Assembly (NCBI GenBank): GCA_019914945.1
Contig: CM034108.1
Span: forward strand, 6,768,001 to 6,832,000
Reading direction: 5' to 3'
Origin: Typha latifolia
Taxonomy: Eukaryota; Streptophyta; Magnoliopsida; Poales; Typhaceae
Length of the DNA: 64,000 bases
Shown here: positions 45,179-57,399 of the stretch, piece after piece
Position numbering within the stretch: position 1 is the first letter of the stretch
Layout: the number at the start of each line of letters is the position of its first letter
The notes under the pieces: generated by a model
What the model was told of the DNA's origin: nothing
What the model saw: the letters and a program-made list of their open reading frames with translations, nothing else
The model's database searches: none
Translations under genes and position numbers: made by a program

Positions 45179-45515
45179 GAAAATTTTATATTTAACACCC
45201 GACCTTTTAACTAATTTATAGTTTACCTTGCTTTTTTCCTATTTACTAATTTTGCATTATATTTTAGTAATTATGTGTAAAAGATATCCTATATTAAATT
45301 AATATTAATACCATTTGAACAGAAGTCTCTCTTCCCCTCTCTTAAGGCAAAATGTGATTGCTGATAGTATTCTTGTAGTCTTTTTAGTAGAGTTAACTTA
45401 ACTTAAGTATTTAATTAAGTTTAATTAATGAATTTAATAATAGAATATTTTTTGTATATATTTATTAAAATATAGAGCTAAATATATAAATAGTTAAAAT
45501 ATAGAAAGTAAACTA
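45179..45515. mobile_element. Small inverted-repeat element 3 of 3
   Basis: The left arm TTTATATTTAACACCCGACC, then ATTTACTAATTTTGCATTAT, is mirrored by ATATAAATAGTTAAAATATA on the right. The right terminal end is eroded. Confidence 0.5.
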
Positions 45516-46984
45516 TAGATATTGTCCGCTATTTGAGTCTGAAAATGTTCATGCTTATGAAAAATTGACAACTCTTGTGAGGTATTGTTCTATCTCCTTA
45601 GAGCAATATTTGCTAGAGATTTCTTTCTATCTTCTCCAATCACATCTCTTTGATTTTGTTTTCATTTCTTTCTTTCTTCATTTGGTCTTTTTCCTTTTAT
45701 ATAGAGTACTCTTCCACCTTTTCTTCTGCCATGATATATTTAATTATCATACCGTCGTTCTTATATTATTATTAATTTTCATCATACAATTTTACTTTCT
45801 TGTACAAAACTTCGGAGATATTTGCTTCCCCTTCTATCTGCAAAGCCCCAATGACGGATGTCATTGCTTGCCAAGGAAGTAGTCTATATAACTTTTATAA
45901 ACTTACACTGTTTATGATGAGGTGTAATATCTATTAGCTTTTTCGTGAACTTTAGATCATTGTGTATGAAATATTGTTGTGTAATAGTTGCTTCTGTTCA
46001 CTTGGTTGCATGATCTTATTCTTGATGTTATAACATTATTAGATGGGCATATATAGACAAACTTGATATATAGTTATTTGTGTTATGCTGTTCGATGAAA
46101 TCTGGAAATAGAAGAAGGAAAGAAGATGGGCAATATATTCGGGACTAAATTATTCGGTTTCAAACAATGATGAATGAACATCAAAAGTTATATCTTTTGT
46201 TTGTTTTGGGGATGTTCTAGAAAATGGAAATGTCTATTAATTTGCTTTCTCCAAATTTGAGAGTGCATTTAGTTTTTCCTACATGATTGAATGCCTATAT
46301 GATAGCCGTTAAAAAGCACGATATGCATTAGGGATTTTTTGCATAATTGCATTGAATATCTTTAAAAAATATATAATTGTCACTATATTTTTTAAAATTT
46401 TATAATTGGCAAATACGCTGTTAAGCTCTTTAAAAAAATATCATTTTTCTCACCCAAATCTAATTAATTAATATTAAAACTGAAATAGATTAAGAAAAGG
46501 GTATTCTAATTTCTAAATACTTAAAAATGTATTTTGTTAACTTTGATAGATTATTTGGTTGAAAACTAAACTAAAATAGCAATTCTTAAAAGTCAACATA
46601 GGAAAGAATGAGCTGAGAGTACATGCGAAAGACAATAACACGTAAAGATAAAGGGCTAAAGTTGCTTTAGCCTATACCGGCTCATTACTATCTCGAACTT
46701 GGATCAGACTAAGTCCAAACTCGGCTCGGGCTGAGCTTAGCCCGATTAAAATCGAGTGGGTTCGAGCCTAATAATCACCTCTATCAATATACAGAGTAGC
46801 TAAAAGAGAAGTCTAGGGATGGAGTCCATACGCTATGCGTTATTTTTCTTTTTTTGATAATTCATAAGCTCGAATGCTAAATATAGGCTAGACAAATGAC
46901 TAACTCTCTCTAAATACAGAAGTACTTAGGCCCTATTGAGGTTTTAACTACCTAGTTAAGCTTCAAACTATATAACATGTGGTT
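45516..46984. other. Gene-free stretch with a weak hAT-like piece
   Basis: The frame at 45565-45882 is hydrophobic and low-complexity, with no family resemblance. At 46665-46790 CTCGGCTCGGGCTGAGC and AAATCGAGTGGGTTCGAGCC resemble hAT-type MITE text. Nothing else is supported. Confidence 0.4.
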
Positions 46985-48752
46985 TGTATCTTCTGATCAT
47001 ATGTAAGTAGTTTTACCTCGTAGACGCCTTTCTCAAATTAGGATCTATTATATAATTATATATATGTATGTTTTAGCCTTCAGCATGATTGTATGACCTT
47101 ATCTAGAGATGATTTTAGTCGAGCATATTTTATTATGCATTTAATTAGACTGATTTGGGATATGAGTATGCTGATGACATATAGAGATGATTGAAGTGAG
47201 TATGCATGTGATAGACTAGAGAGATCTACATGTGTTAGATATATGGTTGGAGACTGCATTGCATTATTTTTCTCTTGATTTTATTGCTATCTAAATTCCT
47301 CATATGCATGACTTGTTATAGTACTAGATATATGCACGTGATCTATCATATAGAAGGAAATGCAAAAATCTCATTGATAGAAAAGTTAATAGAAAAAAGC
47401 ATGAGGGTACCCGAGTAGGTGCTAGGGTTAAGGGTGCCTGGAAAAATAACATAAAGGAATGTTTCAGAGAGAAAACTCAAAATAATTAATTAATTACATA
47501 TCTAATTTATCGGGAGAGGAAGGCAGCTTCGACACTTCGATCCACAGGGTCGGCAGCTCTCCGACGTGGCGGAAAGGAGATGGGGGGAAGGAAAAAGGAG
47601 GAATGGGGCGCACGTGCCCTTAAGTTAGTGCACGTGCCGAGCACATGCACGCCAATTCTTTTTTTCTTTCTCTAGATGTTACAGTATGGCAGGGTATGAT
47701 TATGACTGAGATACCATTAACGTATGGTAGGATATGCTTGGAGCCTATGGACAGGATGTTGAGATCGAGAACTTGGTGTTGACTATACATAGTGGTCTAG
47801 TATGATGATGCCATTCAGAGATGATATTGATGATTGAGATGTTGAGAAATGTATATAATTTCATTATCATTTGATATACCTGATTAATCGAGTGGTCAAT
47901 ATGCATCATATGTGGTTGCATTTAATATTATAGCACGGGGTCGGTATACATCATATGTGTCATATTTGATAGAGGTATAATGATGGTATGACATAGAGAT
48001 TTATTTATACATTGTCGAGAATTATATACTTTGATCAGTTATGACATAATATTTACATTTCATTTATATATTATTGAGGATATATTCATATACTCATTCA
48101 TAACATAATTCTCCTATGTGATTCATATTATTCAGTACATGATTTACTCTCTATTTGGCATTACTAATTCGGGGTAAGGTCTATTCATTGAGCTTTTTAC
48201 TCATGACTCCCTTTATTTTTTCTTTTCTAACCCTTTCAAATATGTGATACGTGATAGCGACTTGAAATATCCTGAGAAGATATTTTACAATGATGAGGTG
48301 AGCTATAGGAGCGAGACGGCATAGATGATAATTTGTATAGAAATTGAGTTATATCGTGGTTTGTTATATTTGTACTTTATTATATTAGATGATAATTTAT
48401 ATAATATATGTCAGATTATAGTGTACTTATGTATCAGTTGTTTTAGTTGCATCTTGATGGTTTGTCATGGCCTGTTATGGGCTTTACCGATTATGTAGTG
48501 GTCTAGTGTATATTATTATGGACTTGGATGTTCATATGCTAACAGATTTATTTGGTTAATAATATGATTTATTTGGTGATGAATTATATGAGCATGGATA
48601 TGCTAGTAGGTTTTATTTGATAATGTTATGATTATTTGGGCGCAGGAGTGTATCTGTGCGTAACGGGCTCCACCCGACCTGTCGCGTGCGCCTCATGTAC
48701 TGTGTGGGTGCATGGGCGTACACGTGCTCGTGCCGAGTGGGAGTATTACACT
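46985..48752 (+). repeat. Long Ty3/gypsy-type LTR, copy D (3' part, with a replaced segment)
   Basis: From GACGCCTTTCTCAAATTAGG (47031-47050) to the terminal GGGAGTATTACA at 48752 it follows copy C read backwards. Between about 47430 and 47680 a GC-rich segment of about 250 bp (with GCACGTGCCCTTAAG and GTGCACGTGCCGAGCAC) replaces about 180 bp present in copy C (5650-5830). The first third of the LTR is absent. Confidence 0.7.
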
Positions 48753-50051
48753 AGTAGTGTATGCGTTTGTGTATAATGAATTCTCAAGGGAATACCCTTG
48801 AGGACTGACTGTAGACATAATTAGTCCACTATAAATCTCTTTGACTTATGTCGTCTCTTATTTTCTTGCTTATCGTCTCTCTTTAGTTTCTTTTTTGAGT
48901 TTAGATAGGTTTCATAAGCAATTATCTCATACACTTGCATAGTTGGTTTTTTTATCTTAATTTTAGATGTCAAGCCATAATCAAGTACTTCCGATAAAGA
49001 AAATAATAATAAGCTTGCAAATATTTACCTCCGGTCAAAATAATGAGGCATGTAAATGCATTAGCCAACATTTCTTATATGATGAAATGCTTTTGAAGAA
49101 TTACATGATGAATTTCTAACTTAGAAATAAAAAATAAAAATAAAAATAAAAATATTGTTTCATCTTTGTCTCACAAAAATGAGGTTTTGAAAAAAAAAGT
49201 CGAAGAATTATCTTCAAAAATAAAAATTTCTCCATTAAATGATTTCAAGCTTGAAAATAACGTTTTGAAAAGAAAATTCTACATTTTTCAAGTTTGTGCA
49301 AGAAATTTTTTTTGAATACTTTATTTAAAAAATAAAAATATTTTATTTTATTAAAATTGGCATTGGTTATGATCGTACTCTAAAATAAAAAAAATTATAA
49401 AAACTTCTTTGTTAAGGCAACATCTTCAAATTGTCCTCATTCTACTTATTATTATTATATGAAGAATGGTTACATGTCTTATTCATGTTTTACTAGAAGT
49501 AAAACTTATACTGGAACCAAATTTTTTTTGAGTCATATAGTATTAGAGCTAACCTATTTAGACCCAAGAGAATATGAGTATCAAATTTCAATAAGTAATT
49601 TTTTCTTTTGATAGATATATTTAAAATTCAATGGCTTCGACGATGGTTCTTAAATAATAAATAATGTATGCTTAAGCTATGTAACTGGACATAAATTAAA
49701 GTCCACAATATTAGCAGCCAAAGATAGTGGACATATCATATTTGGAATCGGAACTACAAAGCAGAGCTACTAGATTAGCCTCGGCATAATGTTACAGTAA
49801 CTTTTGATTTTATTGTATTAACCTTAGCATAACGTTACAGTAAAATCAACATGCTTCTCATGAATATAAATAAACATTTGATTTTATTGCATGCTTCTCA
49901 TGAATATATAAATGCCACAAAAGAAAAGGAAAAAAAAGGAAGCTTCCAAAGAACCCGATTCCGATCTTTATGTAAGTTTGCTTCGATATTCTTACGTTAT
50001 TAGTTATAGGAAAATAGAAAAGCATTACTGCTCCACCAGAGAAAGAGAAGC
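48753..50051. other. Gene-free AT-rich stretch, 3' flank of membrane-protein gene
   Basis: No coding sequence recognised. The part near 49800-50051 should include the 3' UTR of the minus-strand gene that follows. ATGCTTCTCATGAATATA occurs twice (49850 and 49890 areas). Confidence 0.45.
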
Positions 50052-51035
50052 TCAAACGACAATTTCCATCTGAATAGAACTCTTAAGAGGCACATACTCT
50101 CCAAGATATCCGCCCAAGTGATCATGAAGTGCCGTCTTGTCGATCTTCTGGTGGTGGAAACTCTTGCAAACATAGTAGAACACACTCTGAAACAGTAATC
50201 CAACAAGATTCACAGCGACGAGCATCGCAACCAGGGCCACACCGATAACCACCTTGCCGACTGGCCCGACCCAAATGCTGCCCTCCTCATACGGTGCCAT
50301 TACGACTGTGGTGCGAAAGAGGTCTCCTATCAGCCACCAGATGCCGGAGTAGGCAATAACCACGGTGATTGCTATGTGGGTCCGGCGCCGAAGCAGCCCG
50401 CGACTCTTCGCCATTGCGGCGAGGCCACAAAAGGGCTCCATAACGGAGATGACGCTGGCGAGGTGCCAGAGCGCGGAGATATACATATGAGCGGCGAGGA
50501 ACGCTAGGGTAACGACCGAGAAGAGGAAAACGGAAGCGGCGGAGTCCGGGAACGAGGTGCTGATAATGATGGCGAAGATGCAGACGCTGTAGACGGCGTT
50601 GTAGACGAACATGACGAGGTAGACCCAGAGGAAGGTGTGGAAGAGGCGGGCGAAGACGGTGGGGATGGCGGAGATGGTGGAGGAGAAAGAGACGTGCTTG
50701 GCAGCGTAGAGGGAGGCGGCGGTGAAGACGACGGCGGCGGTGGAGAGGAGGGAGAAGGTGAAGAGAAAGAGGAGGTAGACGAACTGGTAGAGGAAGAGGA
50801 GGGACCAGTCAGAGGCGTAGGAGGAGGCGGAGGAGGACTGGGAGGCGGAACAGAGGTGGTTGATGAGGGGGTGGGTGAAGAGGGAGTGGGCGAGGATGGC
50901 GAAGGATAGAGGAAAGATGAAGGCGAGGGTGATGAGGGCAAAGGTGCGAGGGGAGGAGCGGGGGATGGAGATGGACTTGCGCAGGATGTCGACTAGAGAG
51001 AGGTTCTCCAGCTCTTCTTCTTGTTGAAGATCCAT
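50052..51035 (-). CDS. Plant multi-pass membrane protein (PABP1-B-binding-protein-like family)
   Basis: An intact single-exon frame of 327 residues. After a short acidic N-terminus there are six hydrophobic segments, near residues 32-50, 79-110, 134-165, 170-195, 223-245 and 262-285. The conserved tail DHLGGYLGEYVPLKSSIQ recalls a plant family often auto-annotated as polyadenylate-binding protein 1-B-binding protein; its true function is unknown. The first half is GC-rich on the sense strand, unlike the AT-rich flanks, as in many real plant exons. The start is the Met of MDLQQEEELENLS. A TATA-like TATATATA lies near 51150 upstream on the minus strand. Location in an internal or plasma membrane is inferred from hydrophobicity. 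Confidence 0.85.
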   Translation of the reverse strand: MDLQQEEELENLSLVDILRKSISIPRSSPRTFALITLAFIFPLSFAILAHSLFTHPLINHLCSASQSSSASSYASDWSLLFLYQFVYLLFLFTFSLLSTAAVVFTAASLYAAKHVSFSSTISAIPTVFARLFHTFLWVYLVMFVYNAVYSVCIFAIIISTSFPDSAASVFLFSVVTLAFLAAHMYISALWHLASVISVMEPFCGLAAMAKSRGLLRRRTHIAITVVIAYSGIWWLIGDLFRTTVVMAPYEEGSIWVGPVGKVVIGVALVAMLVAVNLVGLLFQSVFYYVCKSFHHQKIDKTALHDHLGGYLGEYVPLKSSIQMEIVV

Positions 51036-51890
51036 CGATGAAATCGATGACCGGTAGGAGGGGCGGGGCCGGAATTAGGGTTCTGGTGGTATATCAGTCG
51101 GTAGGATCGTTTTGCCTGGTCTTGCTTGGTTGCTGCTCTCTGTGTTTGTATATATATTTGTGAAGTTTTTTTTTTTGTTCAATATTCGATTAGGCCTCGC
51201 AGTGAGAATACTAGTCCGACTAGAAATTCTAATTCATATCGTATATGAAAAGGACTTTCCTAATGTGACTCGCAAGCCTTTCACAAAATGATTACATACC
51301 TTATATTATTACTACTAATAATAGAACTCTTCGATCCCACTCCTATAAAAGCCTACGAAGAAAGACCAAGAGGATAGATCTACCAATGTTTTGCAACTAT
51401 AATTTATTATAATTGAAATTAATTGTTTAAGTTTAACATATGAGCGTTTCTTTCATGCACTAGGAGTGAGTAACTTGATTGGAGATCCAATGGTTAAAAT
51501 TTATGAGGGTATAATGGGAATGTAAAAAAACTAAAAAGGATGACCGGTTCAATAGATATTTATTTTTAAAATAAAATTTTAATGAACATTGTTTCCTCTT
51601 TGCTACATTTGCTTCCCTTTTCGCTCTCTCTCTCTTTCGGCTTTCGAAACCCTCTCTTCCCATGCCATTTTTTTTCGATCTCAACCGAAGTCACGCTGTC
51701 GATGCCTCATCGAAGAGGATCCCACAATATTCTAGTAAGGCTAATTTTTTTTTGTGCTTTTAGACTTATAAAAATTATCGACGAGTATTTGAGATCAGAA
51801 CTTTTGTTTCTGTTTTAGCCATCATCTCGTTAGCTTTCACACCATGAATCTGATAAGGAGAGATAGTTGTTTAGAGCATGATTCGGGAGT
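51036..51890. promoter_or_regulatory. Intergenic region, upstream of the membrane-protein gene
   Basis: It holds the minus-strand promoter (TATATATA near 51150). At 51600-51720 there is a CT-rich, leader-like segment on the plus strand ahead of the broken locus at 51.9-54.3 kb. Confidence 0.35.
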
Positions 51891-51904
51891 TGAACTTCAT
51901 AATA

Positions 51905-52109
51905 ATATCAAAGTAGATGGAGAATCAAAAAAGAAATTGCTCTATCAAATAAAGTTCTTGATCCTTTGGTTGTGCCATGTAAAGATGCACCTAAAAATAG
52001 AATAAAATCTTTTAATGGGATTCAAAGATATAAATGTGGATTTTGTAATAAAGTCGGACATTCAAGACGTACATGTCCCGCCATAGAAAAAGATACAGAT
52101 AGAGTTTGA
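51905..52109 (+). pseudogene. CCHC zinc-knuckle fragment (FAR1/MULE-like C-terminus?)
   Basis: One plus frame reads ALSNKVLDPLVVPCKDAPKN, then YKCGFCNKVGHSRRTCP, a perfect CX2CX4HX4C knuckle, and stops at 52107. Lys-rich spacing and the VxDPxVVxxKGxPxx-like lead resemble the C-terminus of FAR1-related/MULE-derived proteins. No transposase or start codon lies upstream. It could be an exon of a domesticated gene or an element remnant. Confidence 0.45.
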
Positions 52110-52733
52110 GCAGTCTTCTTTTATTCCAAAAAATGAGGTGATATTTATGTTACATTTTTTTCAATTGATAATAATATTTATTGATGAAATTGGTATATGT
52201 GAAATTTATGATTTCAGGGATTTAAAGCTACAAAATCTCTTGGTTGATAAAGAGAATGGTATGTTGAAAAGCAGATCTAAGGCTAGGAAGAGCCTTCACT
52301 ATACCTCTCAATAGCTATACTCACGAGGTCTTTGGTTGTTATCTTTTCTATATATTTCTCGTTAACCATCTTCAACGTAAGCATTTACTTTATTTTATAT
52401 GCACAAGGATTATGTCCCTATATGTATGGAGGTCAGTAAACATTCACATTTTATTACTCAACTAATTTCTTTTAGGACCATTTTCTTTTCTTACATATGA
52501 TAACATCAGTTCTCTTTTCTATGCACTTCTACAATGTTAATAGTGCTTGAATGCTGGCGCCCCTGAAGTGCGAAATGCCTCGTTTTCTACTTGGCAGCTA
52601 TAGCTAAGGTAATTTCTTATAAAAGCCTTTCTTTTGATCATCTTCTATTATCACGAGATTGTTGTTCTATGAACAAGCCGGACTTTGTTACCTTGTCTTT
52701 TCTTTTCTCCTCTGGATAATTGGTATGTGAGCT

Positions 52734-52840
52734 TTGGGAAGATCTTTAGAGAAGCTTGACGAGATGAGGAAGAAGAAACTCTCAGATATGATTGGATCTG
52801 CTGATGATGCTGCTGTCTCCATTTCAGTATCAGGTTTTGG
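52734..52840 (+). other. Possible orphan exon
   Basis: MGRSLEKLDEMRKKKLSDMI, then GSADDAAVSIS, ends at a TTTCAG with a charged, exon-like composition, unlike the AT-rich neighbours. Not recognised. It may belong with the broken locus around it. Confidence 0.25.
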
Positions 52841-53084
52841 AAGTGATTGCCCTTCTATCATTTTTTATTATTGTTTTAAATATGAGAATATGCTATTGTG
52901 CACTGACAATTTTCAGTGTCCCATTCTTTGTAAAGCCAAATGATATGTATCTTCTCTAAATTGTTTGTGAGGTTTTTAGTATGTGGGTTCATCCGCTTAG
53001 GTATCATGATTTCCTCAATATTTTGATCTTTGTCCACTATTTAAGGCATAGATCTTTACTAATTCTATATCGTAGTTTCATCTT

Positions 53085-53765
53085 GTAATTCTCATGGCCA
53101 CCTTTTATAATGGGATCTACTATTCTTGCAATCATTCTTCTGATGAAGCACATGGTAATAACTTATACATTCCTATCGATCTTTTGGAGAAGCTCTATGC
53201 AGGTACAAAGAAGAATAAATTATCCAAACTTTTTTTTATATTGGAAGGAAGTTCGAAGAACCTGAGATTCCTTAAAGCATCAAGACCTCTGGCAGCAGTT
53301 ATGCTGGGAACAGCCTTTGTGAAAATATTCCGTCCATCTTCAATATCTCTGGTGAGTTTGTATTCCCTTGAACCATTTAAATCTGAAAGTAGAAGCAGTA
53401 CTTCATGTTGCTGTGGTTATAATCACTTGTTCTCTTTTTTAGCTTTTCCATATAAAAGCTAAATTGGTGATTCAAGGGAAAACATACCAGGGGCTACCAA
53501 TATATTTGTATGAATAAGGTAACAAAATTTTCTTTAATGATAATGATCCTTATGAAAAATAGTTAAATAGTAATGCTAGCACATATCCCATTACAAATGC
53601 TAGCACATATCCCTGGTTAAATTATAGTAAGCTCAATGAAGATTAATTCAGTCAATCTTACCTTATCAAAGCTAGGGTTAACACTCATAAATGTATTTTT
53701 GCAGTTATTTGGTCTTGGAATAGCGAATATATGTGGTTCTTTCTTCTCTGCATACCCTGCAACAG
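53085..53765 (+). pseudogene. SULTR4-type sulfate transporter, exon remnants
   Basis: SULTR4 proteins export sulfate from the vacuole. Four pieces appear in the right order. FSWPPFIMGSTILAIILLMK ends at about 53154. After an intron of about 90 bp, SSKNLRFLKASRPLAAVMLG, then TAFVKIFRPSSISL, ends at GTGAG (53352). A degenerate piece lies near 53465-53515. Finally LFGLGIANICGSFFSAYPAT occupies 53705-53765, between GCAG and GTAAAC. A stop precedes FSWPPF, the region coding the TM between the third and fourth pieces is missing, and no N-terminal TMs or STAS domain are found. This is therefore a gene fragment or pseudogene. Confidence 0.75.
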
Positions 53766-54045
53766 GTAAACTATTAGTGTGTTCTCTTTTGAATCTTGAA
53801 TTTAAATACTATAGTTTGTGAAATTAATTCTCTGTTTCAAATTCCAACAAGCTTGTGTCACCGTTCAAGCAGTTTGTGTTGTCAGGAATCTCATAATGCA
53901 AATATTCAACGGAACGAGACAAGAGGACAAGAAAGAAGCTCTTTGATCCGCACCGCACGAGGCCTGAGCAATCTGCCACAGATTAATTTCACACCATCAA
54001 AATACTGTTTTTCTTTTGGAAGAATCAAAACATTGGAAGTTGCTT

Positions 54046-54196
<151 letters not shown>

Positions 54197-54319
54197 ACAT
54201 CTTTTGTCTTTTCGTTCTTCAAACCACCTCATTCTCGTCTTCCGTATACTTCTTATGTTTGAAATAGAATTACAGAATAAGATCTACATGAAAAAAAAAA
54301 TTGTACACAGTTAAACATG

Positions 54320-54790
54320 ATCATCGGGTGAGCCAAACTAGATTCGGGTTGGGCTTTCGGGCTAACCGCGCTTAAGTATTTTTGTTCATAGCCCGACCTA
54401 TCAATCACTCAGGCCGGGCCAGGCTGAGTTCGGGCCGCACTTTTTGGGCCAACTAGGCTTAAGTATTTGTTCATGGCCCGACCCACCAATCACTCGGGCC
54501 GGGCTGGCCCGACCTACCAATCATTTGGCCCAACCCACATTTTAGCTATTTTTATAATTTTTTATTATTATTTTATTTTTTAAAAAATATTTATTTTCTT
54601 CTATTTAAAAAATAATAATAAATTAAAAAATATAAATGTGTGCTTAAAAAAATATAAAATGGTACAGTACTAAAATTTTAGTTGGTTTTTACTGTAGTAG
54701 AACGGGTAAAAACTGTAGCAGAACGTGCGGGCCTAGTTGCGGGCCAAACAGGCAGGCTTCCGGGCCGGGTCGGGCGGGCAAAGAGTTGGC
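54320..54790. repeat. hAT-like MITE, GGGCCGGGC-rich
   Basis: Two diverged units of about 75-80 bp (54349 and 54446 onward) share CTTAAGTATTT, GTTCATGGCCCGACC and CAATCACTCGGGCCGGGC. The right side (54730-54785) ends GGGCCGGGTCGGGCGGGC. This GC-rich text is typical of hAT-type MITEs. Exact ends and target duplication are not clear. Confidence 0.5.
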
Positions 54791-55560
54791 TGTCAAAAAA
54801 AAAATTTTGTTTTTCTTTAAGAAAAATGTTAGTTTATCATCTGGGTTTTAATTTTAGTCGATGCAGTAGATTAATAGCATTACTAATGCAGAAAATTAAT
54901 CAGCATCATTTATTGCACAATTTATTATACAACATCTATATGACTGAAATATTTCACAATGGCTATGTTCAAGGATGATCAAGGAGAAAAAGGTTCTCTT
55001 GTTAAAATTAGAAACTCATCAAACTAGTTGTATTTTAAGCTTTGAAGTGCTTATATAATAAAACAATATACTCAAAGACTTGCACAACTAAGTGAGGACA
55101 ATGCGATAAATAACCACTCACACAAAAAAAAAAGTTAGCTGCTGTAACAGTAATTAGAGTATCTTATATGTTCTAAATACCAATACTGTATTTAAGAATT
55201 TAAATTTAATCAAAAGATGTTAAGTATACTATATATGAAAACTATCAAAGCAAAAATAATAACTGAAGTAATGCCAAATTTCCTCTTAAATATTTCTTTT
55301 TTTGGGATTTGTACAATGCAAACTATCAAGCAAATACTTAAGGGTAAAATCAACCCAATTAAGAGTTTGATACATGAAATATCTTGCAAAAGGTTTAAAA
55401 AATAGGATTGCACCTTATTTTTTGCATTTGGTGCCAATATTGTACCAATCATTATTTACATAAATCGATGAATAAAATGTTCATCAGCAACATTATTTTC
55501 TTCAATACATTTAGTCAAGTGACTAAGAGTCACATTTCCTTTAGCTAGGTCCATATAAAG
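54791..55560. other. Gene-free AT-rich stretch
   Basis: No supported gene or repeat. Confidence 0.4.
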
Positions 55561-55860
55561 TAGGGGTGGCAATTGGGTCGGGTTAAGCGGGTTCGTGTCG
55601 AGTTAGATTCTGATCGAGTCAACTTTACCCTAATATGAACACGACCCGATTAATAAATGGGTTGCATTTATTAGACACAAACACAATTCGATTATTAAAT
55701 GGGTAACACGACACGACCCGTCTAACCCGTTTAATAAACGAGTCGTGTTAACATGACATGGTAACACGACCCGTCTAACCCGTTTAATAAACAGGTCATA
55801 TTAACATGACCCGATAACATGACCCGTCTAACCTGATTACCAACTCAATTACCCTGTATA
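55561..55860. repeat. hAT-like element end (TAGGGGTGGCAAT)
   Basis: It starts TAGGGGTGGCAATTGGGTCG and then repeats ACACGACCCGTCTAACCCGT and GTTTAATAAACGAGTCGTG words. This is the known text of an Ac-type hAT terminus. An opposite end was not found before 57.1 kb, so it may be one end of a longer decayed element. Confidence 0.55.
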
Positions 55861-56040
55861 AAATTTAAAATTTATTAATTTATTCTATATAAATATTGTG
55901 TTAAACAAACAAATTAACCTATTATCATCTCAAAACTCATTCAAACATAAAGCTGTAGTAATTAAAGCAATTGATGTTCAGCAATCATTTCCTTCTTTCG
56001 TCCCCAATAACAATTTCTTCGGCAATTAAAGCTGCAGTAG

Positions 56041-56092
56041 GCTTTGGTGCACTAGAAGCACTAAAGGCTTTGGTGCACTAGAAGCACTAAAG
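56041..56092 (+). repeat. Exact 26-bp tandem duplication
   Basis: GCTTTGGTGCACTAGAAGCA plus CTAAAG occurs twice in direct succession. It lies in a minus-strand open frame (56026-56295) whose family I do not recognise. Confidence 0.9.
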
Positions 56093-56579
56093 GTTCCAGC
56101 TAATATGGAGTTCGATGTATGTTCCAAGACCCTCCTGCGTTTTGAGTTCTTTCTATTATATCGAAATGCAAGGTTTCTGCTTCCAACTTGTAATGTATTG
56201 TTGGCTTCAATACCTTGATCAAGAATGTACAATAACATCTCCAAGCCTCCAACATGTTTAGCTATTTTAGAGGAAATATTGTCAACCTTGATCAAGAATG
56301 TCTCCCTACCAAAAATAAAATGATGAGATTTAGAAAGCAGAACATAAAAATGTTAGAACCAGATGTTATTGTACATGCTGCATAGCCTGCATAGCGTAGT
56401 ACAATAGCAAAGTAATAACAACGAACAAATCGTAAATACATGTTAAAGCAATATGGCAGCCCACAGTAATACCTAACCAAGTGAGGAACTATTAGGAATG
56501 CATGAACAAATGTTGCTACCTCGCTGTAGTAATCTCAAGCCAAAATGTCAAATTGTTAAGCACAAAGGAGGAGACACAT

Positions 56580-57070
56580 CTGGAAAACACGAATCAACAC
56601 ATCTCAACTAAATCGCCGACGTAGCAAGCGCCACCAACGACGATCAAGTTCGACTGTTGGTTGCGGTGAAGGACAGCAGCGGGGGTGAAGGCGGCAGGCA
56701 GCGGCGGTAAAGGTTAAGGCAAATGGGGAAGAGATCCGACGAGGGTGAGGAGGTTGGAGAGATTCGGAGAGAGAGGAGGTGAGAGGCACCCGGACGGAGG
56801 CGGAGACTGAGGTGGGAGTCGGGAGGCATCGCGGATGGAGGCAGTTGGAGAGATTCAAACAGAGAGGAGGCGCGGAGGCACTACGGACGGACGCCGACAA
56901 ATTCTTGAGGTAGACGGCAGGTGGAGATTAAGCGGGAGGCACCACGGCAAGCGGTAGACAGCGGCCGAAGAGATTGGAGAGAGAGAGGAGGCGCGCTAAA
57001 ATCTTTTTGCGGTGAGATGAGGTGGCTGCTCGCTACGACTGTGATGGAGAGTGGAGAGAGTGGGTGAACG
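56580..57070 (-). other. GC-rich leader-like segment
   Basis: Purine-rich on the plus strand (GGCGGCAGGCAGCGGCGG, GAGAGAGGAGG). On the minus strand it reads as a Pro/Ser/Arg-rich frame (56604-56900) of the kind seen in 5' leaders. It may be the transcript start of the element with its end at 55561, but no transposase was recognised. A (TA) run follows at 57097-57112. Confidence 0.3.
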
Positions 57071-57399
57071 ATTTATGTTTTAGAGTTTAGTTAGCGTATA
57101 TATATATATATATAACCCACCTATGGATACCCTCATGATGTGTAAAGTTTTGAGTTTTTTATTTTTTATTTTTGATTAATATGGATCGATCCATGGTCTA
57201 ATTTAATATTTTTATTTAGGTAAGATCTGTCTTATATGAAAATTTTAAGTATTATGAGTAAATATCTTTTTCATCTACTTCGCTTTATCTGCATTAACAT
57301 ATGAATATACATAATTAAATAATAATAAAATTAATTGTAATATTCAGATAGTACTATTAATATGTGGATATAAATTTAAATATCATGATACAATAAAAC

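Noticed and set aside
45565..45882. Hydrophobic 105-residue frame
   Set aside because: Phe/Leu/Ile-rich as expected from T-rich DNA; no partner exon, no conserved motif.
50504..50941. Open frames overlapping the membrane-protein gene (Ser/Pro-rich, and Gly/Glu-rich on the other strand)
   Set aside because: Alternative-frame artefacts of GC-rich coding sequence. The 327-residue frame has transmembrane pattern and a conserved tail.
55210..55452. 80-residue minus-strand frame with two hydrophobic stretches
   Set aside because: AT-rich composition explains it; nothing recognisable.
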